From the NCBI GenBank assembly GCA_963930645.1, contig OZ005656.1, forward strand, positions 270,734,993 through 270,798,992: 64,000 bases of DNA. The letters are read 5' to 3'. The notes under the pieces are model-generated. The model worked only from the letters and a program-made list of their open reading frames with translations. It had not been told where the DNA came from and ran no database searches. This document shows positions 56,902-64,000 of the stretch, piece after piece. Source of the stretch: Salticus scenicus (lineage: Eukaryota > Arthropoda > Arachnida > Araneae > Salticidae). The translations under genes were made by a program, and so were the position numbers. Numbering within the stretch: the stretch's first letter is position 1; each line of letters starts with the position of its first letter.

Positions 56902-57801
56902 TGTAAGAGCACAAATATATTCCAACCAACACTCACGAAATATTTTGAGCAAATGACCAAACATTTTTCTTGCACATTATTTATACCATTCAGCTAGTTT
57001 TGAGATTTCGAATACTGTAATCTGATTGGTTGCTGAATCGTTCAATATTAGGATGGGCATGGCTTCCTATAAGTGGTACCCTAAATATGTTGGTTCCAGG
57101 ATAGGGATTTGAACTAATTGAGGTGGGTTGGTCTTCTACCTTAGGTTTGAGCACTTTTTCGCAGCAGTGATTCTTGTCGGGGGCACTTTTCCTGAGAAGC
57201 TACTAACGCATCTCACTTGATGTCTTCTATCGAATTAAGCAAAAGGTAGGCTTATGTACTAAGAGTGGGCCTTTGTGCGACTCATTAGGGGGTAGTCTTT
57301 ACCGAATTTTTACTTGGATGCGTCCGCCTGGTGGCCGACGGCTTCTTAGGAGGGAGGATTTTCAGTAAAAACTGTTTATTAATGAGTATAAATGTCTTCA
57401 GTTACTATTTTAATTTGAGCTGTGGACAGAGTTCCAGGTTAGCAGTGGAAGTCTTCGAGTTTAGAGGGTTACACATTTACAAACTTTTAGTATATTATTC
57501 AGCGGTATACACTAAACGTTTTATATGTATAATTGAACACGCCAAAAGTGACAAAAACTGTGTATATATATATATATTAAAATCATATATGAGTACTAGT
57601 GTTATCTATTTTATACATAGTGTTGTAACATTCATTCAAATAAATAGAAAAAAAAATATGATTTATTTTAAAATGAAATATAAAAATCATATTTTTTTTT
57701 TTTTTTTTAATGAAAACTCCTCATAATTTCATCCTAGCATGTTTTAGATTGAGTATCTTAATATCAGTCCCAGTTTCAAATTATTAAAATACAATGCAAA
57801 C

Positions 57802-57843
<42 letters not shown>

Positions 57844-58015
57844 ATGAAGCTTTGAATATATTACTACAAACATGAAACAACAGTATTTATTCTTTTTGCC
57901 ACCTAAACACTACTCCCTAAGATCCCCCGTATAACTAGCTTAAAGGCGTAGGTCCAAGAGGATGTTCGTATTACGCATTAACGCCTCCCGGACGCAGAAC
58001 GAACATTCTTTCCCT
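55669..58015 (-). repeat. Right inverted arm
   Basis: Inverted partner of 47500-50187. It includes the polymerase start and about 1.1 kb of upstream non-coding DNA with a TA microsatellite at 57805-57841. The left arm has a corresponding TA tract at 47675-47700, of different length. Confidence 0.8.
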
Positions 58016-58817
58016 ACTACTTGTGCGGGCGAAAGTTGTGTGAGCAATAAGCTTCAAATTTTAACGACAACCTTTATTTCTATATAAATGTAAGTACTGT
58101 ATCGAAACGGCAAAGGTGAGGTTGGCCGCAACACCTTCTACTAAAATTATTTGTCAAATAAATCTGTTCCTGACTGTACATTATTATCATTCCCTTCATA
58201 TAAACAGATATTTGAACTATTATTACTGTACTTTTCTTTTTATTCCCCTTTCTTGTCTATCTTAAAGTGTTACCTTTTGCTGCAATATTTAAATAACTAA
58301 TTTTTTTTTTTAAAAAGGTGAGAAAAATTATAAAAAATATAAAGTCGGAGAAAAATTTGTCAAAAGAAAAGATGAAATCTTTATTATGGCACTCCTTAGT
58401 AGGTTACACTGTTAATGCATTGTAATAATTCTAAGCATCATTTAAATTTACCCTGAATGAATTACGGCCACTTTCCTGCGAGGGAGAAGCCTCTGATCAG
58501 TTGTGATTTGTCCCAGGTCGGCATATTCCCAAATCAAACGACACGTCAAAAATCTTCACTGACATAGATCAAAGAAAAGAATATTTTAACATAAAAAAAA
58601 AAAAAAAAAAGATACCATTGCGCTAATTACTGCGTTGAATAAAAATTTAGTAAATGGATTTTCTGTTGCTTTTATTTATTTATTTATTTGTTTTAAATAT
58701 CTTGTACAAGCTTTTTTTTAGACGAGTAATAAATATTTATAATAATAGTTTCATCTATATGTTAAAATAATTTATGTACTGTTTCCAGTTCTTTTTAACA
58801 CATTCTTTCTTTAACAC
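58016..58817. other. Non-coding stretch
   Basis: AT-rich with A/T runs and an (ATTT)n tract; nothing assignable. Confidence 0.45.
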
Positions 58818-60241
58818 TTTCCAACAAGGTTGAAAAGTGTTAATGACGGTTTGTCTGTAATGTTCGGTTTGTCTGTCTGTCTGTCCGCGCTCTAACTCCC
58901 GTAAATATTTATGGAATTTCTTGAAACTGATATATGTTATTCAAGTTCACTATCGGATGTTCCCTATTGAAAATGGAGTTCATACCTCTACTGGTTTGTG
59001 CACAGGAACACCCGAATCTTTTTTAAAGTATTGTGTTCTATGAGAGGTATTTCTATAAACCATATTTTCATATCTTTACTGTACACATATCTTAATGAAA
59101 TTGAAATACGTTATTCAAGTTCATTACTGGATGTTTCCTGTAGAAAATAGAGTAAATATCACCACTGGTTTATGTACAGGGACACTCAAAATTATTCCAA
59201 AGCATTGCATTCTGTGAGAGATATTTCTGTAAATCAAATTTTAATAACTTTACTTTCTACGAAGTTTTATGAAATTGGAATATATTATTTGTATGCACAA
59301 AAAAATGCTGTGCATAGAATATAGCGTGATTAGTATTAGATTTACAAGGTGACACAAAAAATATTCATTTGTATTAAAAGCTACTAATAAAAATTTGCTA
59401 GAATTGTACTATCGTTTTTAACACTTTCTAACATTTGTCAAGTGTGAATATGATTTGAATTTGTGTATATGTCCGTCTGTTTGCCCGTGCTTTAACTCCC
59501 GTAAATATTTATGGAATTTTTTGAAACTGATATATGTTATTCAAGTTCACTGTCGGGTGGTTCCCTATTGAAAATGAAGTTTATACTTCTACTGGTTTGC
59601 GTACAGGGGCACCCAAAAATATTAGAAAGCTTTGTGTTCTATGAGAGGAGTTTGTATAAACCATATTTTAATACCTTTACTGTATAGAAAGTTTAATGAA
59701 ATTTTAATATGTTATTCAAGTTCCCTTTCGGATGTTTCTTAAGTAAAATCGAGTATTTTTTTGTGTACAGGGGCACCTGAAAGTATTCCAAAGCATTGCG
59801 TTCTGTGAGAGTTATTTTTAGAAACCAAATTTAAATAATTTTACTTTGCACAAAGCTTAATGCAATTGAAATAAGTCATTCGTATGCACAAAAGAGTGCC
59901 TCCTATGTAATATAGTATGATTAGCATTAGATTTACAGGGCCACACAAAAGTATTCAGTTACATTAAGAGCTATTAATAAAAATTTGCTAGGATTGCACT
60001 TTCGTTTACATTAAGCGTTTCAACACTTTCTTATATTTTTAGTGGGAATATGATTTCAATTTTTGTATCTGTCTGTCCGATTGCCTACCTTTCTATTTGT
60101 TTGTTTTCGGCTTCTAGCGTCGGTAAATATCTTTAGATTTTTTTAAAAATGATACAATCAAGTTCACTATGGAATGTTCCTTATTTAAAATGACATTAAT
60201 AGGTTCTGTGCAACTACTTTGTTCACAGAGACAACAACAAC

Positions 60242-60304
<63 letters not shown>

Positions 60305-60490
60305 ATGGATTAAGTTTTAGGACAGAATTTTTTAAAAGTTATATTTAAATTCTTTCTATTGTAAAAATCATAAAAATATTCACATGTATTTTTAATATTC
60401 TAAAATAATGTTTTGTATGGAATATGATATGATCAACTTTTTCAGATTAAAAGTTATTCGATACAACAATTACGTACAGTTGGAAAGTGT
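58818..60490. repeat. Inverted-repeat-bounded tandem of ~600-bp modules
   Basis: The left end AACACTTTCCAAC is exactly inverted at the right end as GTTGGAAAGTGTT (60478-60490). Modules start near 58818, 59430 and 60020. They have TTTATGGAATTT(C/T)TTGAAACTGATATATG, TTATTCAAGTTCACT and ACAGGGGCAC- or ACAGGGACAC-type motifs. The third is shorter and carries (CAA)n(TA)n at 60227-60302. No protein coding. Confidence 0.75.
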
Positions 60491-60832
60491 TACTAATCAA
60501 TGCGTGCTGCATGATTTTTCTTTCTTTCTTTTTTTTTTTTTAAAGTAATTCATGAGCTCTTCAAAAATAGTTTTCTAAAGTTATCTGAACCAATTTTATA
60601 AATAGTATGAATTCTGTTAATAAAGAGTCATATAGGAAATAAAACAACAAAGCAAGATATACAAAACACATTTTATTTTTCAAAATACATAATTCGCAAT
60701 AAATTTAAGAAATATTTAATGTAATTTATAAGTGAAATAATTACATAATTAAATTTAAATCGTTTTTTTTTTCTTATATACATGAAAATGAATATTAAAA
60801 ATTTTAAATGAATATATGAACTACCAATACAT

Positions 60833-60866
<34 letters not shown>

Positions 60867-61260
60867 TATACATTAATTTAACATTTATGGGTTTTTTTGA
60901 AGACAATGTGATTTTTACTTAAATATAAATAAAAATATCATTTATGAAAATTCAAAGATATAGCTGCATTTAAATAATATCGTAAATACCACATTAAAAA
61001 AACCCGTGTTTTATTTTTGAAATATTTTTATTTAAAATTAATATCATTGAGCGTAATATATATATATAGACGTTTTTTGTAAAAAAGAGTCAAATATGTT
61101 GTACATTTGTAATAAAATTAAGTAATATTGACGAGAAAAAGTAAAATCTTTTTACAATTTATTTATATATATTGTACAGTATCTTATTTGTTAAAATATC
61201 ACAAAAATATGGCGAGGAAAGCATTTGCAAAGTAACAATGAATAAATGAATAAATAAATA
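60491..61260. other. Non-coding stretch
   Basis: AT-rich with TA microsatellites near 60834-60870 and 61060. The short tract AATGAATAAATGAATAAATAAATA borders the mariner. Confidence 0.45.
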
Positions 61261-62184
61261 TTGGGAGTACAAATTAATTCGGTCCGTTTTCAATAGATGG
61301 CTCTGGCTGATTTGTTTACTGAATAATGATAGATGTTTTTGGCATTGTTAGAAAGGTTTGACCTTTGTCAACCATATTCAGTCAACGAAGCTTCGAGTTT
61401 TATACAACAACATTGGTTTTTTGAGCATTCAATATGTCGAGTTTTGTGCTAAAGAAACAACATTTGCGGGAAGTTTTGATTTTCTTTTTTAATTGGAAGA
61501 AAAGTGCCGCTGAAGCGCATCGATCGCTTGTGGAAGTTTATGGTGAATCTGCGCCATCTGATAAATCATGTAGAGAGTGGTTTCGACGCTTCAAAAAATG
61601 GTGATTTTAGTGTCGAAGACAATGAGCGCCCGGGCCAGCCGAAAAAGTTCGAAGACGCCGAATTGGAGGAATTGCTCGATCAAGATCCGTGCCAAACGCA
61701 ACAAGAGCTTGCAGGATCGTTGGGAGTCACTCAGCAAGCAATTTCCGTGCGCTTAAAAAAAATGGGAATGGTTCAAAAGCAAGGAAATTGGGTCCCATAC
61801 GAGTTGAAACCGCGCGACGTTGAAAAGCGATTTTTCATTTGTCGTTAAAAATTACTTGGAAACGTTGAAATGGGAGGTCCTACCCCACCCGCCGTATTCG
61901 CCAGACCTTGCTCCTTCTGATTATTGGTTGTTCCGACGGATGCATCACGATTTGGCTGGACACCGCTTCACTTCTTTCGAAGAAATTCAAGAATGGCTCG
62001 ATTCATGGTTTGCGTCCAGAGAGGACTCATTTTTCAGAGATGGAATCCGAAAATTGCCAGAAAGGTGGACAAAAGTTGTGGCTACCGATGGACAATACTT
62101 TGAATAACATGTTTTTTCATTTTGATAATAAATAAAATGTTTTTTTAACGAAAAAAAACGGACCGAATTAATTTGTACTCCCAA
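61261..62184 (+). mobile_element. Mariner element, internally deleted
   Basis: Terminal inverted repeats TTGGGAGTACAAATTAATTC… at both ends match perfectly over about 30 bases. The element is flanked by TA on both sides (61259-61260, 62185-62186). At 924 bp it is about 350 bases shorter than full mariners. Identical ends suggest a younger insertion than most of the window. Confidence 0.9.
61434..62107 (+). pseudogene. Mariner transposase, frameshifted and missing the central catalytic part
   Basis: The ATG at 61434 gives MSSFVLKKQHLREVLIFFF, then helix-turn-helix DNA binding with SCREWFRRF. A shift in the A run near 61598 moves the frame to the one reading NGDFSVEDNERPGQP, DQDPCQTQQELAGSLGVTQQ and GNWVPYELKPRDVEKR. 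The code then jumps at about 61848 to VVKNYLETLKWEVLPHPPYS, with PDLAPSDYWLF and the C-terminal RDGIRKLPERW block. The D-x34-D third catalytic residue is in SPDLAPSDY. The first two catalytic aspartates (TGDEKW and DNARPH regions in the family) lie in the deleted stretch. The protein is therefore inactive, although the ends could be mobilised by a related enzyme. Confidence 0.9.
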
Positions 62185-62186
62185 TA

Positions 62187-63610
62187 AATAAGTAAATAAA
62201 TACTGCTTTCATTCTTTGTAAACAGAATTTAATTTAGTACGACAGGACTTATTTTAATCTATTTTTCCATATAAAGACTTGCAGTAACTGTATTTCATTC
62301 CCTAGCATCGGTTACTATATTCATTTCTTAAAATTACTTTGGTATAGCTTTAACATAAGAGCCCCTTGGTGAGTTTTTATATTTTTGTTGTCGTTTTGGC
62401 GATGAATTAAAATGGGAATCGTAATTGCGCAAGTAAACATCTTGGCGAGAAATGATCGAGTTACTTTGGTGACCAATTTTGAATTTCGAATATTTTTTGG
62501 TTGTATCCAAGAGATACAGACAACAAATATTTAAAAGCCATCATCAATACATATCCAGATGAAATAGTTAACAAATATTCAAAAGCCATTATCAATACAT
62601 ATTCACAAGATATCGCCATAAAATATTAAGTAATCAGAATCAATATATATCCAAACGATATTGCCAAGAATTATTCAGAAGAAAACATCAGTACTTATTC
62701 AAAATATATCGTCATCAAATATTAAGTAGTCATCATTAATATACATCCAAACGATATTGCCAAGAACTATTCAAAAGAAAACATCAATACTTATTCAAAA
62801 GTTATTGCCAACAAATATTTAAAAGCATCGATACATATCCTGATACATACCCTTTCTCGCATCGATGCATATCCTGAAGGAAGAGCCAACAAATAATCAA
62901 AAGCGTACATCAATACATATTCACAAGATATCGCCACCAAATATTAAGTAGTCATCATCAATATATATATCAAACGATATTTCCAAGAATTATTTAGCAG
63001 AAAACATCAATATTTATTCAAAAGATATCGCCATCAAATATTAAGCAGTCAGCATCAATATATATCCAGACAATATTGCCAAGAACTATTCAGAAAAAAA
63101 CATCAGTACTTATTCAAAAGATATCGCCAACAAATATTCAGAAGCCATCCAATTTATAAATAATAATGATATCGGATACCAAAAGCAGAATTGGTTTTAG
63201 ATACAATCAGGAATGAATTTCTCACTTATCAGTAGGTTTTGAGAAATGTAAAAGTTTTTACAGATTTGATATAATACTTTAAGATTTTTTAAGAAATTAA
63301 ATGGTAAAAATGGATTTTTGCGGGTATCTTAGCAAATTCAAGTTATAATACAATAAATGTCGACAACACAAAATCGCTGTCTGAAAGAATTAGTCCTGTC
63401 GTACTAATAAAATAAAATTTCGGAAAATATTTTCTATAAACTTAGAGAAAATGCACTTTTATAATATTTAGCTGTAATGAATAATTATATATATATATAT
63501 ATATAAATGAAAATGATTATATGAATTTTGATAATTAAAAAAAGTTAGTACAATACAATGAATGGAACGTAAGATAGCTCACATATATTGCATTTCAATG
63601 TAAAAGATTT
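62187..63610. other. Non-coding stretch with a 95-bp tandem repeat
   Basis: Outside the tandem repeat at 62515-63150 there are degenerate TTGGCGA(G/T)… phrases at 62370-62490 and a TA tract near 63487. No gene. Confidence 0.45.
62515..63150. repeat. Degenerate ~95-bp tandem repeat
   Basis: Alternating phrases GATATTGCCAAGAA(T/C)TATTCA, AAAACATCA(A/G)TACTTATTCAAAA and ATCGCCA(T/A)CAAATATTAAGTAGTCA recur. Repeat points are near 62656, 62752, 62986 and 63075. Several units are shortened. Confidence 0.7.
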
Positions 63611-63674
63611 TTGACATACACATATATATCTGATTATGTATACATATATACATATATCTATATATATATACAGG

Positions 63675-63943
63675 ATGATTCAGAACTATTGTTAAAAAAT
63701 ATATTTATATGTCAGGAACACGAAAACAAGCAAGAATTACATAGGAATATATGGTTGCAAATGCAATTGAGACGTGCTAGATGCACAGAAAACCAGAGAC
63801 TGAAAGATACGAGGCGAGTCACAAACAATGATAATGTATTGCACCAAGACGAGTTTACAGAACGTTTTTGTTTAAAAGAAAACTTTAAAGAAGGAATTTG
63901 CAATTGCATCACAAATCTCGCATCGGCCCATGAACATTCGTAA
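63675..63943 (+). CDS. Unassigned ORF at right edge
   Basis: The frame is open to a stop at 63941-63943, after a low-complexity (TA)n start at 63611. The more complex part reads ICQEHENKQELHRN, LRRARCTENQRLKD and NNDNVLHQDEF. It is basic and polar, with no motif I can name. The end …CATTC|GTAAGA could equally be a splice donor, which would make this an exon continuing beyond the window. Base composition is less AT-rich than its surroundings. Weak support. Confidence 0.25.
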
Positions 63944-64000
63944 GAATGCCTGGTGTATAGGCAATAACTACGCTTGCAGCAACTATTCGTGCCAATAAAT

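Larger units (their letters stand above)
47500..58015. mobile_element. Palindromic polymerase-B element (Maverick-like) with long inverted arms
   Basis: Left arm 47500-50187 and right arm 55669-58015 are inverted copies at roughly 90% by eye. Examples are GAAGCTTTGAATATATTAC…, TTAACGCCTCC, the GTGCGACTCATTAGGGGGTAG block, the zinc-finger and polymerase N-terminal codons. The outer ends share AGTAGGGAAA…ATTC(G/A)TTCTGCG. Internally one polymerase B gene runs leftward from the right arm, is split by a 3.7-kb transposon, and is cut off at the left arm. No capsid, integrase or ATPase was found, so it is a derivative. Exact ends and target duplication were not settled. Confidence 0.7.

Noticed and set aside
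47500..58015. Joining the polymerase pieces with the 3-7 kb capsid block as one Maverick
   Set aside because: They are over 40 kb apart, separated by a satellite and many unrelated insertions, and the polymerase element has its own ends.
60114..60305. 63-codon minus frame
   Set aside because: Pure translation of (TA)n and (CAA)n microsatellites.

Overview
The window reads as repeat-rich, AT-rich nuclear DNA of an animal, most likely an arthropod and perhaps a spider or relative. That lineage guess is inference from the mix of element types and from the look of the dispersed repeats. I see no intact host gene, rRNA, tRNA or CRISPR array. Everything I can recognise belongs to mobile elements, their decayed relatives, or satellite and simple repeats.

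Layout. 1-1949 (minus): the 5' part of a Ty3/gypsy-type LTR retrotransposon, with a candidate LTR, primer site, gag, zinc-knuckle/protease segment and the start of reverse transcriptase, carrying frameshifts. About 2.76-7.4 kb: the capsid half of a Maverick/Polinton (adintovirus-like) element. It holds a small basic virion-type protein, a broken double-jelly-roll major capsid gene, an adenain-like protease stub, an AlkB-type dioxygenase joined to a PC4-like domain, a Cys/His-rich ORF and, converging from the other strand, a retroviral-type integrase. 9.1 kb: a 250-bp inverted-repeat element. 11.1-22.1 kb: a satellite array of four long units plus a partial fifth. Each unit contains a nested ~255-bp sub-repeat whose copy number differs between units (5, 2, 3, 1). 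22-44 kb: non-coding DNA with several non-autonomous elements (Tc1/mariner-like, pogo-like, Helitron), tandem repeats and a 152-bp fold-back with a hammerhead-like core.

44.5-46.9 kb: a Helitron inserted in a TA microsatellite, keeping only the C-terminal end of its helicase. 47.5-58.0 kb: a large palindromic element built around a protein-primed type DNA polymerase B gene. The 5' part of the polymerase gene lies inside both ~2.4-2.7 kb inverted arms. The central part is split by a 3.7-kb inverted-repeat transposon with a 5-bp target duplication, and the 3' part with the catalytic motif C is absent. 58.8-60.5 kb: an inverted-repeat-bounded tandem-module element. 61.26-62.18 kb: an internally deleted mariner with perfect terminal repeats and TA target sites. 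The right edge has a ~95-bp tandem repeat and an unassigned ORF.

The most interesting systems are three. First, the Maverick fragment with a captured AlkB-PC4 gene. Second, the polymerase-bearing palindrome, which looks as if one end of an element was replaced by an inverted copy of the other. Third, the satellite whose sub-repeat carries a CTCF-like GCGCCATCT core. All recognised genes are damaged, so the region is a graveyard of elements, not an active locus.
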